From Magnetococcales bacterium (GTDB lineage Bacteria; Pseudomonadota; Magnetococcia; Magnetococcales; UBA8363), in the NCBI GenBank assembly GCA_002753515.1, contig PEAK01000005.1, positions 51,167-115,166 on the forward strand: a stretch of 64,000 bases of DNA. The letters are read 5' to 3'. Position 1 is the first letter of the stretch. The number at the start of each line of letters is the position of its first letter. The notes beneath the pieces are model-generated. The model was not told the DNA's origin, searched no databases, and saw nothing but the letters and a program-made list of their open reading frames with translations. Of this stretch, positions 1 through 7,185 are shown one piece after another. A program made the position numbers and the translations under genes.

Positions 1-2
1 TC

Positions 3-311
3 GCCAAAAGTCCCCTGGTTAAAACCGCCTTCGCCGGTTCCGATCCCAATTGGGGGCGTATCCTGGCCGCAGTCGGTTATTCCGGCATCCCCCTCCAGGT
101 TGAGCGGATCGCCATTTTTCTGGACCAGGTACCCATTGTTTCCGGCGGAGTGCGTGATCCCGATTATCAAGAAGAACAGGGTGCCGCCGTCATGGCCCGG
201 AAAGAGTTCACCGTTCGTATTCACCTGGGTATGGGACAAGCCTCGGAGACCATCTGGACCTGCGACTTGAACCATGCCTACATCACCATCAATGCCGACT
301 ACCGCTCATGA
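3..311 (+). CDS. argJ: Bifunctional ornithine acetyltransferase/N-acetylglutamate synthase, C-terminal part
   Basis: This is the last ~102 codons of an ArgJ protein; the gene begins before the window. ArgJ transfers the acetyl group from N-acetylornithine to glutamate in arginine biosynthesis and is a cytoplasmic Ntn-hydrolase-fold enzyme. The visible part holds the family's conserved SDPNWGRI segment near the left edge, the GGxRDPDYQE region, and the typical C-terminal ending with a [19 protein letters not shown] tail. The stop overlaps the next ATG in an ATGA arrangement (308-311), so the two genes are probably translationally coupled. Identification rests on recognised family motifs; only the C-terminus can be judged. 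Confidence 0.93.
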   Translation, partial: AKSPLVKTAFAGSDPNWGRILAAVGYSGIPLQVERIAIFLDQVPIVSGGVRDPDYQEEQGAAVMARKEFTVRIHLGMGQASETIWTCDLNHAYITINADYRS

Positions 312-988
312 GTCCGCCCACCCGTCCTGCTTTGCCACTTCCCTGGCAGCGCATTGAAACCATTCTCCTGGACATGGATGGGACACTCCTGGATCTCCAC
401 TTTGACAATGTCTTTTTTCGCGAAACAGTCCCCCAGGCCTATGCGGAAAAAAATGCGATTTCATTTGCTGCCGCCCAAGCCGAAATCCTCGCCAGTTATC
501 GCTCCTGGGAGGGAACCTTGGCGTGGTACGATCTGGACCATTGGTCTGGAACCTTGGGGATGGATGTTCCGCACTTGAAAGAGCGGGTGGCGCATTTGAT
601 CTCTTTTCGTCCCCATGTGGTGCCGTTCCTCGACAAACTGAAACAGCAACACCGTTCGGTTACCCTGGTGACCAATGCCCATCCCTATGCGGTCGCCTTG
701 AAATTTAAAAAAACCGGGCTGAACGATTGGATTAACACCGTCTATTGCAGCCACGATCTGGGCCACCCCAAAGAGACTCCTGGATTTTGGCAGGCCTTGC
801 AACGGGCAACCGGTTATAACCCTGAAACCACATTGTTGGCCGACGATGTGGAAAGCGTCTTGGAAATGGCGCAAGAGCAGGGGATCGCTCATCTCATCCA
901 CATGGCCGCTCCAAGCTCGCAGTTGCCACCACGCTTTTCGCAACGTTTTGTATCGATTGTTGATTTCCGGGAGATTATGCCCAACTGA
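308..988 (+). CDS. yrfG: HAD-superfamily nucleotidase, YrfG-like
   Basis: 226-aa HAD hydrolase. Motif I is [10 protein letters not shown] (nucleophile Asp22, acid/base Asp24), motif II is the Thr in LVTNAHP, motif III is the Lys in [10 protein letters not shown] and motif IV is LLADDVESV. The LHFDN stretch straight after motif I and the length match the GMP/IMP nucleotidase YrfG, which removes phosphate from purine monophosphates in the cytoplasm. The start overlaps the argJ stop by 4 bp. The HAD assignment is firm; the exact substrate is inferred from similarity to YrfG. Confidence 0.85.
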   Translation: MSPPTRPALPLPWQRIETILLDMDGTLLDLHFDNVFFRETVPQAYAEKNAISFAAAQAEILASYRSWEGTLAWYDLDHWSGTLGMDVPHLKERVAHLISFRPHVVPFLDKLKQQHRSVTLVTNAHPYAVALKFKKTGLNDWINTVYCSHDLGHPKETPGFWQALQRATGYNPETTLLADDVESVLEMAQEQGIAHLIHMAAPSSQLPPRFSQRFVSIVDFREIMPN

Positions 989-1059
989 TTTGACTTGGCA
1001 TAATCTTTGATTTGCTTTAATGAAGCTAATGAATCCCAAGCACCAAGAGGAGTGAAACG

Positions 1060-1251
1060 ATGTCTTTGGAACTTCATGAAATTCAAGAAAAAATCGACTT
1101 TCTCAAGAAAAATCCCAACGTATTCGCCATCGTCAGGAGTCACAGTGGTGTCAGAGATTTGACCGATCTGCGGGCCCTCAACGCCAGCGCCCTCAACCGT
1201 TTGAAACGGTACGTGGATTATTACTATGGGATTCTGACGTTCCCCAATTAA
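1060..1251 (+). CDS. Small conserved-looking hypothetical protein
   Basis: 63-aa protein preceded by a strong ribosome binding site (AGAGGAG about 8 nt before the ATG). It is predicted to be mostly helical, with charged residues early and a Tyr-rich C-terminus. No domain was recognised. The good RBS, the sensible spacing after the yrfG-like gene (71 bp) and the absence of a better gene on the other strand support it as real. The function is unknown. Confidence 0.6.
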   Translation: MSLELHEIQEKIDFLKKNPNVFAIVRSHSGVRDLTDLRALNASALNRLKRYVDYYYGILTFPN

Positions 1252-1291
1252 CACGTCTTGGTAAGGTGACCGCGATACCATCGCGGTTCCG

Positions 1292-1326
1292 AACCACAAA
1301 CCAACACGGAAAACGTAGTTTTCCAG
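1292..1326. mobile_element. Fragment of the ~150-bp TA-flanked inverted-repeat element
   Basis: This short stretch matches the left interior of the full-length elements at 32851 and 47185 (the CCAACACGG..AACGTAGTTTTCCAG part) but lacks both terminal repeats and the palindromic centre. It looks like a decayed remnant in the 153-bp gap between two genes. No other feature was seen in that gap. Confidence 0.5.
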
Positions 1327-1404
1327 CGATTGAAAAATGAGTTCCCTATGCCAGATAAAACGGGTATCTTTCTGTTGATAACGCCGTGAACAGGGGACAC
1401 CGTA

Positions 1405-2073
1405 ATGTCGCAGGCCGTAACCTTCGATGATGTTTGGAGAATGTTTCAGGAGACAGACCGTAAGTTTCAGGAAATGGTCCGAGAAGACCGTGAGCGCAGG
1501 GCAGAACTTGATCGCAAATTCCAGGAAACCGACCGGCAGATGCAGGAAACCGATCGTAGAATGCAGGAAACCGACCGGCAGATGCAGGAAACTGATCGTA
1601 GAATGCAGGAGACCGACCGCTTGGTTAAGGAGGTCAGCCGGCAGGTTGGCAACCTGGGTAGCCGGTGGGGTGAGTTTGTCGAAGGGATCGTGGCCCCCGC
1701 CTGCGAGACCCTGTTTGCCAAGCGGGGCATCCCGGTACATCGTGTCTCGCCCCGGGTCAAGGCAATAAGCCTGGATGGCAGCCGCCGCATGGAAATTGAC
1801 CTGATGGTGGTCAACACCGACAGCGTTGTCCTGGTGGAGGTCAAGAGTCGCCTGACCGCCGAGGATGTCCGTGATCATCTGAAACGGGTGCGCGAGTTCA
1901 AAGAGTTCTACGAGGGCGAAGGTGGTGCGAAGGTGATGGGTGCTGTGGCCGGTATCCTGATTGATAACGATGTGGATCAATTCGCCATGAACGAGGGGCT
2001 GTTCGTCATCGTTCAGTCTGGCGACAGCGTCAAGTTGGCCAATGACGGAAAGTTTGTACCACGTACCTGGTAA
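1405..2073 (+). CDS. Coiled-coil PD-(D/E)XK nuclease-like protein (DUF3782-like)
   Basis: 222 aa. Residues ~13-75 are a run of near-perfect heptads of the type QETDRQM/QETDRRM, a predicted coiled coil encoded by 21-bp tandem repeats. The C-terminal half carries the PD-(D/E)XK signature: MEIDLMVV followed by LVEVKSRL, giving the Asp and Glu-x-Lys catalytic set. Proteins of this shape (DUF3782/DUF3783 type) are common in bacteria as multicopy nuclease-like genes of uncertain role. The start is an ATG after an AGGGG box. Expected to be cytoplasmic. The fold is well supported by motifs, the biological role is not; the repeat tract could vary in length between strains. Confidence 0.75.
   Translation: MSQAVTFDDVWRMFQETDRKFQEMVREDRERRAELDRKFQETDRQMQETDRRMQETDRQMQETDRRMQETDRLVKEVSRQVGNLGSRWGEFVEGIVAPACETLFAKRGIPVHRVSPRVKAISLDGSRRMEIDLMVVNTDSVVLVEVKSRLTAEDVRDHLKRVREFKEFYEGEGGAKVMGAVAGILIDNDVDQFAMNEGLFVIVQSGDSVKLANDGKFVPRTW
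1441..1620 (+). repeat. 21-bp tandem repeats encoding heptads
   Basis: The codons for the QETDRxM heptad recur about five times with only a few base changes (CAGGAAACCGACCGGCAGATG-type unit, alternating with CGTAGAATG ends). The repeat stays in frame, so changes in copy number would alter coiled-coil length without a frameshift. Confidence 0.75.
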
Positions 2074-2140
2074 ACGCAACGGTGTGCTTACAAACGAACA
2101 AAGATCGGTTTTGCCAAATCTGAAACAGTTGGCAGCATTG

Positions 2141-2290
2141 GCCTTGATCATTGTTTCGGCCATGCGTTGGCGAACTTCAGGATTCCCGCAGTCGCGGGCA
2201 TGACGAGCAAATTTCGTGTTGTACCCAATGCAGTCATGCCCACGACAGCGGGCATCCAGGAGCGGGGGTGGCCGAAACGATGATCAAGGC
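2141..2290. mobile_element. 150-bp inverted-repeat element (second MITE type)
   Basis: The ends form a 22-bp inverted repeat with one mismatch: GCCTTGATCATTGTTTCGGC... at 2141-2162 against its complement at 2269-2290. A second, inner pair of GC-rich arms (about 2180-2205 and 2231-2257, GCGGGCATGAC type) is also inverted. The flanks share TTG, a possible 3-bp duplication. There is no coding capacity. It differs in its ends from the TA-flanked family seen elsewhere in the window and fills most of the 284-bp gap before the left DGR target. Confidence 0.6.
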
Positions 2291-2357
2291 TTGAACACGC
2301 TCTGATCTTTCAGATCGTGATGATAAGGGGTATTTTTATAATTCAGGAAAAAATTTC

Positions 2358-5300
2358 ATGCAACCCGAATCAGTGCCCGTTCCGGTTGTCTTGGTGGATA
2401 TGGAAGGTTTCAGTCCACTGAAACCAGACGAACAGAGCGCTGTGGTTGCCCGTCTGCAAGAGGCCCTCACCCAAAGCATCAAGCTGCTGATTGGATTTAC
2501 CAACCCCAAGGCGATCATTCGCCATGGTACCGGGGATGGTTATTATCTTTTTCTGGAACATTATCCAACCCCTGTGGCCATGCGTTTTGCCCTGAATCTG
2601 GAAAATATCCTTCGAGACGATAATGCCAACCATCCGAACTATCCGTTGCGGTTACGGGTGGGTCTCACTCTGGGCCGTGTTGGGCTTCAGGGGGATCAAT
2701 ATTTGGGAGAGGTTTTGACTGAGGCGGCACGGTTGATTGACCACGAATGGATCAAGGGGCTGCTGAAGGAGCGCATAGAGAATCCTATCGTCCTGCTGGC
2801 ATCCCAATTTTTTTGGGATAACTGGCAAAACCATGAACTGCGCACCGATCCAGCGCTCGCTTATCCCGAGGAGCGTCCCTGGATTTGCGCCGAATTGACC
2901 GTCAAGCATGGTGAAGTCCTGTTGGCCCATGTGCAGACGGATGCAGGAGTGTTTCAATCTATCCAGAAAAAGGCACCGGTGGATCAAGGGAGTACCTCGG
3001 TCCCTGATCTGACCCCGTGGTTGAAGGAACTGCTAGACTACACCCGCAATATTCAGATTATTGGCATTGGCTCGGGTGAAGGGAGCGGACAAAAGGCTTA
3101 TCTTTATCCCATAGAACAACTCTACACCCCATTGAAAAGTCGCAATCCCCTTGGTGCGGTTGATTCCATGGATGGGGAGTTGCGTACTGGTATTAGGATT
3201 CCTGGGGATGGTCCCGGGAGCGATATGGCTGGGGTATCCTTGGCCGATCTGCTGCCGAAACACAAACGACTCTTCATCGAAGGCGATCCCGGTTCAGGAA
3301 AAACCACTTTTTTGCATCTGGCCGCCGCCATGCTTGCCAAGGATTTGCTGGATGAAAGAGGGGTTGCAAGCGAAAGTTGGCGCAAACGCCATCTGGGTAT
3401 GGACGATACAAAAGAAGCCCCCAAGCCTCTTTTCCTCAAGTTGTCGGAGCTGGCCGTGCTGCTGGCCAAGGAGAGTACACTGACGAAAAAGGACGACCGC
3501 TTCCGGCTATTGGAGCTTCTCCAAGGTACGCGAGGGGCCGATCAGGATCCTGCCTGGAGTCATCATTGGCAATCGTTGCTTGAAGCGGGGAACGTTCTTC
3601 TGTTGTTGGATGGCTTGGACGAGGTGGCGGATGAAACCATCAGGGAACGGGTGTTTGCCATTTTTTCGGATGCTGATGAACATTGGAGAAACAGCCAGAT
3701 TGTGGTTACAAGCCGTCCTTTTGGCGCGGAGAAACTCACGAAGATGGGATTTCATCGTGCGGTGATCGAACCCTTCGGTGCGGGAGAGACGCGGGAATTC
3801 ATCAACTGTTGGTCGGCGGCCTTGTTTGGCCATGCTATTGGCAAAAGGCCTACGGGTGTTGCAGGAGAAAAAGCCGATGCTATGGAGAAAGCCATCCTCA
3901 ACCGTCCCGCCATCCGCAAGCTTGCGGCCAATCCGGTGATGCTGACCTGTCTTTGTGTCGTGCATTGGAACAGGGGGCAATTACCTGAGGGACGGTCGCG
4001 TGTGTATGACGTGGTGATCGACTGGCTGTTGGGTAGTCGGGAGGTTATTCGCAACGCGCATGGCTATCATAAGCGCTTTGCCATGGAGGCTTTTTCTGCC
4101 ATTGCTTTTGCCATGATGGGGGGGAAGCAAGGGAACAAACAGACGATTCTTGATCTGAAAAAAGCGGTAGATATCGTCGATCCCTTTGTTTCACGCTATT
4201 TTTCTGAGATAAATCCGAATCAACGGGAGGATTTTACGCGCAAGTGGCTGCGTTTTGAAGGCGTTTACAGCAACATTTTGGTGGAGAAAAACACCAACGG
4301 GTTCAGCTTTTGGCATTTGACCTTCCAGGAATATCTGGCGGCTAAAGAACTAGCCAGCATGCGTGATGACAAAAACAAGGGTTGGTGGCCTGTAGTGGCC
4401 AGTCGCTTGGAAAATGTTCAGTGGCGGGAGACAGTGGATCTCTTCCCTGGAGTGTTGTTGGATGGAAACCTCAGGTTTCGTGTCGATGACCTGTTGACCT
4501 TTGTTATGGAACGCTACAGCGGAAGTGGCTTGGCCAAGGTTGCTTGCAAGGCTGGCATCATGAACCGCATTTTAGAGCCGACCAAGGTTTACGGCTATAG
4601 GCCCGATGCTGTGACCCAAGAGCAATACCAGCAGGTGCTCAAGCAGGCTATGGCGATTTTCACCCTGAAGGGGGCCGCCCAGGTGCCCATCAAGGATCGC
4701 CTGCTTGTGGCGGAGGCCCTTGGTCAGGGAGGTGACCCGCGTCTTGCTGAGGATCGATGGCGGGAAAACCTGATCAAGGTACCCGGTACAGATATCGCCC
4801 TGGGAAAATATTTGGTGACGGTGCAGGAATACCAGCGCTTTGTCGAGGATGGTGGTTATGACAACCCCGACCATTGGTGGGAGGAGCGTGCCTGGACCTT
4901 CCGCCAAGCCGAGGGATGGCAAGAGCCAAGCGATTGGGCCAACCAATTGGATCACCCCAACTGGCCGGTGACGGGCGTTTCCTGGTATGAAGCGTCAGCC
5001 TATTGCCGTTGGCTCCAGACACAGAGAAATGTAGAGTTTTTTTTGCCTGAGGAAGAAGACTGGAAAACAGCGGCCACTCCTGCCCAAGGTAAATACTCCT
5101 GGGGCAACGCAAAGCCTACTCCAGAGTTGGCCAATTACGACAAGAGCAAAATAGGCCATGCTACTCCGGTGGGGCTTTATCCCGATGGCAATGGTCGGTA
5201 TGGTCATTGCGATTTGGCGGGTAATGTCTGGGAATGGAGCGCCGCTTCATGGATGGACTCCGATTTTTCTGACGAGAATATTCAAAAGTACGGACCACCG

Positions 5301-5438
5301 CAGGTGGTCAGGGGCGGGTCCTGGGACTACCCGGTCGAGGACTTCCGGGCCGCCATGCGCTTCAGGAACCATGCCGTCTCCCGCAGCTGCTTCCTGGGCT
5401 TTCGCGTCGCTGCCCCCGCCAGCACGGTTGATCCTTGA
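2358..5438 (+). CDS. DGR target 1: cyclase-like - NACHT - FGE/C-type-lectin variable protein
   Basis: 1026 aa with three parts. Residues ~8-150 resemble a class III nucleotidyl cyclase domain: VDMEGFS (Asp14), GTGDGYYLF (Asp60), RVGLTLGRV and a GxVLTEAARL segment in which the usual Asn of VNxAAR is Thr, so activity is uncertain. Residues ~300-665 are a NACHT NTPase: Walker A GDPGSGKTT 309-317, Walker B LLLLDGLDEVAD 414-425, and the FWHLTFQEYLAA signature near 651-662. Residues ~805-1024 are an FGE-sulfatase (C-type lectin) fold with NVWEW and RGGSW. The catalytic cysteines of true FGE are absent. The last 39 codons before the tail are a DGR variable repeat. Likely a cytoplasmic NLR-like sensor whose tip is diversified by the adjacent reverse transcriptase; the ligand is unknown. 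ATG with AGGA upstream. Confidence 0.88.
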   Translation: MQPESVPVPVVLVDMEGFSPLKPDEQSAVVARLQEALTQSIKLLIGFTNPKAIIRHGTGDGYYLFLEHYPTPVAMRFALNLENILRDDNANHPNYPLRLRVGLTLGRVGLQGDQYLGEVLTEAARLIDHEWIKGLLKERIENPIVLLASQFFWDNWQNHELRTDPALAYPEERPWICAELTVKHGEVLLAHVQTDAGVFQSIQKKAPVDQGSTSVPDLTPWLKELLDYTRNIQIIGIGSGEGSGQKAYLYPIEQLYTPLKSRNPLGAVDSMDGELRTGIRIPGDGPGSDMAGVSLADLLPKHKRLFIEGDPGSGKTTFLHLAAAMLAKDLLDERGVASESWRKRHLGMDDTKEAPKPLFLKLSELAVLLAKESTLTKKDDRFRLLELLQGTRGADQDPAWSHHWQSLLEAGNVLLLLDGLDEVADETIRERVFAIFSDADEHWRNSQIVVTSRPFGAEKLTKMGFHRAVIEPFGAGETREFINCWSAALFGHAIGKRPTGVAGEKADAMEKAILNRPAIRKLAANPVMLTCLCVVHWNRGQLPEGRSRVYDVVIDWLLGSREVIRNAHGYHKRFAMEAFSAIAFAMMGGKQGNKQTILDLKKAVDIVDPFVSRYFSEINPNQREDFTRKWLRFEGVYSNILVEKNTNGFSFWHLTFQEYLAAKELASMRDDKNKGWWPVVASRLENVQWRETVDLFPGVLLDGNLRFRVDDLLTFVMERYSGSGLAKVACKAGIMNRILEPTKVYGYRPDAVTQEQYQQVLKQAMAIFTLKGAAQVPIKDRLLVAEALGQGGDPRLAEDRWRENLIKVPGTDIALGKYLVTVQEYQRFVEDGGYDNPDHWWEERAWTFRQAEGWQEPSDWANQLDHPNWPVTGVSWYEASAYCRWLQTQRNVEFFLPEEEDWKTAATPAQGKYSWGNAKPTPELANYDKSKIGHATPVGLYPDGNGRYGHCDLAGNVWEWSAASWMDSDFSDENIQKYGPPQVVRGGSWDYPVEDFRAAMRFRNHAVSRSCFLGFRVAAPASTVDP
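5310..5426 (+). repeat. DGR variable repeat VR1
   Basis: 117 bp that aligns without gaps to the template repeat at 6942-7058. It differs at 21 positions; 12 of these fall on the 24 template adenines and 9 on the 93 other bases. Changed adenine codons give residues D990, Y991, F1002, V1007, S1008, S1010, C1011 and F1012 of target 1. Seven of the nine non-adenine changes cluster at 5335-5348. The conserved GC-rich 3' end (CTTTCGCGTCGC...) is the probable initiation-of-mutagenic-homing region. Confidence 0.93.
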
Positions 5439-5464
5439 TTGGTTTGGTTTTTGATCTTTGTCGG

Positions 5465-5489
5465 GTCCAGGGGGCGTAGCCCCCTGGAC
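5465..5489 (+). other. Hairpin downstream of VR1
   Basis: Perfect 11-bp stem GTCCAGGGGGC with a 3-nt GTA loop, 38 bp after the 3' end of VR1 and just past the stop codon. The same stem sits at the same spacing after VR2. In the Bordetella phage DGR a hairpin/cruciform just past VR stimulates retrohoming, so an analogous role is inferred. No T-run follows, so it is not a standard terminator. Confidence 0.8.
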
Positions 5490-5497
5490 TTGCAAAA

Positions 5498-5661
5498 TGA
5501 CACGATTTTGTCATTCTTGGGCTGTTTTTGTCATTTTACTTGACAAAACAGGCAAATTTCCTTAGATTTTGTCAGTTATGTGTCACTTTGGCGATTGATT
5601 TGTCACTTTTAGAGTGACAAAATGACAAATCAAGAAGGAAATTGTCACTTTGTATCTGTCA
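5498..5661. promoter_or_regulatory. Left array of TGACA/TGTCA motifs
   Basis: Eleven TGACA or TGTCA pentamers in 164 bp, starting at 5498, 5509, 5529, 5541, 5570, 5581, 5601, 5615, 5623, 5643 and 5657, usually inside TTTGTCA or GTGACAAA contexts. Steps of 20, 14 and 8 bp recur. The array overlaps the start of the HTH gene, so it could be its operator. A matching array lies at the other end of the DGR core. Confidence 0.6.
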
Positions 5662-6315
5662 TTGACCGAAGCGGCCATTGTTTTGGGAAAGACGCCGCGT
5701 CAGGTGCGTTATCTCATCAAGAACGGGATGTTAAAGGCGAAGAAGGAAAAGGGGTGTTGGGTTATCGACAACGGAGATTTACCCCTTTCCACAGCCCAAC
5801 GCCAAGCCATGGCCCGACGTGCCGAGACCGCGCAAAATGCCATGGCCGAAGCCACAGCACCTTTGCAAAAAGCGGCCTCCCTGGAATCTGCACCCGCAGA
5901 AGCGAAAACCACAGACGGCGAAAAGGAGAAAAAACCCTACTCTGTCACCGATCTGAGGGCCTTCACCCTGGGGGCGGAAATTTATCGCGAGATGGACAAT
6001 GATCTTGGGAGGGAAAATCCGGCCAGGCTTTGCCTTTTTGATGCCCTGAAAAAGCTTTGCCGGGGGTGTCATGCCTTTCAGCCACCACAAAAGGAGGCTC
6101 GCTTTACCGAGGCACGAGAGGCGGCAGCGGATGCAGTTGCCATTTTGCTTTTGGAAGGCGAGGCCCATGATCCCCAACGAATGCTCCTGGCCAATCGCAT
6201 CGAAACCGAACTGATTCCCAAGCTGGCGGCTTTGGCTGCCGGTCAGGAAAAACGGGCGCGCAAGAAGCAGCATGGCAGTCTTAGTGGCTTTTTTCCCGGC
6301 ACCTTTGGGGAGTAA
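5650..6315 (+). CDS. HTH (MerR/excisionase-like) protein, DGR-linked
   Basis: 221 aa from a TTG start; the RBS GAAGGA at 5634-5639 fits this start and no in-frame ATG or GTG does better. Residues 3-45 are a helix-turn-helix of the MerR/excisionase type (LTEAAIVLGKTPRQVRYLIKN, then a wing-like segment). An Ala-rich linker (~50-95) leads to a helical C-terminal domain (~100-205) of unknown family. The stop overlaps the avd start in TAATG, implying co-translation. The gene starts inside the TGACA/TGTCA array, so self-regulation through that array is plausible. I infer a DNA-binding regulator or cofactor of the DGR; no enzyme motif is seen. Confidence 0.75.
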   Translation: MYLSLTEAAIVLGKTPRQVRYLIKNGMLKAKKEKGCWVIDNGDLPLSTAQRQAMARRAETAQNAMAEATAPLQKAASLESAPAEAKTTDGEKEKKPYSVTDLRAFTLGAEIYREMDNDLGRENPARLCLFDALKKLCRGCHAFQPPQKEARFTEAREAAADAVAILLLEGEAHDPQRMLLANRIETELIPKLAALAAGQEKRARKKQHGSLSGFFPGTFGE

Positions 6316-6692
6316 TGCGACCCGCCCCCCTGTATGGCGACACCATGCGTCTCGCCGCCCTGATTCTCCGCGTGACCGAAGCGCCAACGTTCAGGCAATC
6401 GCCATTGGGGTGGCGCTTGCAGGAGGGGGTGTTGCGTCTTGTGGATCATGTGGTACTGGCGTTGGCCGGACAGGAGCGGCAACAGCGCATCGCTGCTGCC
6501 GATGCCGAACTGCAAACTTTGCGGGCTCACTGTTTTCTTGCCCTGCAAATGGCCTTGATGGAGGAAGATCTTTTTCTAAACCGCACCCAGCACGGGAAAC
6601 GTAGTTTCCCGGCGTCATCCCCGCGAAAGCGGGGATCCAGAAAGTCAGGGAAGGTAGAAAAGTCCTCTGGATCCCCGCTTTTGCGGGGATGA
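6315..6692 (+). CDS. avd: Avd-like DGR accessory protein, C-terminus replaced by an inserted element
   Basis: The open frame is 125 aa, but only about the first 88 residues are native. They form helices with the Avd pattern (GWRLQEGVLRLVDHVVLAL, then ADAELQTLRAHCFLALQMAL). Avd is a small four-helix-bundle protein that pairs with the DGR reverse transcriptase and template RNA. At 6577 a 150-bp TA-flanked element enters; the current last 37 residues are read from it. Downstream at 6727-6804 the lost C-terminus (25 codons, VAEAAQKVGRQLGGW..) is still open. Position between the HTH gene and TR, and coupling by TAATG, match classic DGR order. Whether the altered protein works is unknown. Confidence 0.75.
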   Translation: MRPAPLYGDTMRLAALILRVTEAPTFRQSPLGWRLQEGVLRLVDHVVLALAGQERQQRIAAADAELQTLRAHCFLALQMALMEEDLFLNRTQHGKRSFPASSPRKRGSRKSGKVEKSSGSPLLRG

Positions 6693-6726
6693 CAATAACT
6701 ACACATTCCAAGATAGCTGCGGTTTA
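6577..6726 (+). mobile_element. TA-flanked MITE copy 1, inside avd
   Basis: 150 bp including the bordering TA bases. It begins TAAACCGCA and ends TGCGGTTTA, and holds two GCG-rich palindromes (CCCCGCGAAAGCGGGG and CCCCGCTTTTGCGGGG) in opposite arms. Collapsing to one TA joins codon 87 of avd to the remaining 25 codons in frame. TA duplication and the short imperfect terminal repeats suggest mobilisation by an IS630/Tc1-mariner-type transposase supplied elsewhere (inference). Confidence 0.85.
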
Positions 6727-6804
6727 ACAGTGGCCGAAGCGGCGCAAAAAGTGGGTCGGCAGTTGGGTGGATGGCGTAAAAAAGGGCAGGCCAAATCTGC
6801 GTGA
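6727..6804 (+). pseudogene. avd: Displaced C-terminal remnant of avd
   Basis: 25 codons and a TGA stop that continue the avd frame when the element at 6577-6726 is removed with one TA left behind. The peptide is basic and helical at its start (VAEAAQKVGRQLGGW) and ends in Lys-rich residues, as expected for the last helix and tail of an Avd protein. The restored protein would be 113 aa, a normal Avd length. There is no plausible independent start codon. Confidence 0.7.
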
Positions 6805-6941
6805 TGTCGCATCGGTTACCCTCTGGATGTGCCCCGGCGACGCAGAAAACTTGCCACCCAGGGGAAGGGAAGCTATCCTGAATCGGGGACGCTTCGAATG
6901 AAGAATTTCGCTATCGCCATGGACATCATCATGAACTCCCA

Positions 6942-7058
6942 AGGGGCGGGTCCTGGAACAACCCGGCTGCGCACCTTCGCGCCGCCATGCGCAACAGGAA
7001 CCATGCCGACAACCGCAACGACAACCTGGGCTTTCGCGTCGCCGCCCCCGCCAACACG
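6942..7058 (+). repeat. DGR template repeat (TR)
   Basis: 117-bp non-coding copy of the two variable repeats, placed between avd and the reverse transcriptase. In the VR frame it contains eight AAC codons, the typical adenine-rich template design in which AAC can become many residues but never a stop. It matches VR1 at 96 of 117 positions and VR2 at 101 of 117. A TAG follows at once (7059), and the 3' end differs from the VRs (GCCAACACG against GCCAGCACG), the usual IMH*/IMH distinction. It should be transcribed on the + strand and reverse-transcribed with adenine mutagenesis. Confidence 0.93.
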
Positions 7059-7185
7059 TAGGACATCCCCGCCGTGCAGAAGCATCCCCGGTGCCAGCCA
7101 TGTGCGCCGAAACATTCCATGCCCGCCCGTTCCCGTAAGCGCCAAGCGCTGAGCGTCCGGGCGGGCTATCATCTCATGACAGATC

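Noticed and set aside
889..2163. Long open frame on the minus strand (424 codons) with repeated hydrophobic heptads
   Set aside because: It is antisense to the yrfG-like and PD-(D/E)XK genes; its repeats are the complement of the 21-bp coiled-coil repeats. No RBS or domain.
4780..5438. True formylglycine-generating enzyme activity of the lectin domains
   Set aside because: The catalytic Cys positions after GGSW are occupied by variable residues, and the region is a DGR target in both proteins.
6577..6726. Rho-independent terminator between avd and TR
   Set aside because: The palindromes belong to the MITE and have no T-run; the same block occurs at five unrelated places.
6829..7152. Open frame covering the template repeat
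   Set aside because: It is in a different frame from the VR proteins, has low-complexity composition and no RBS; TR is a non-coding template.
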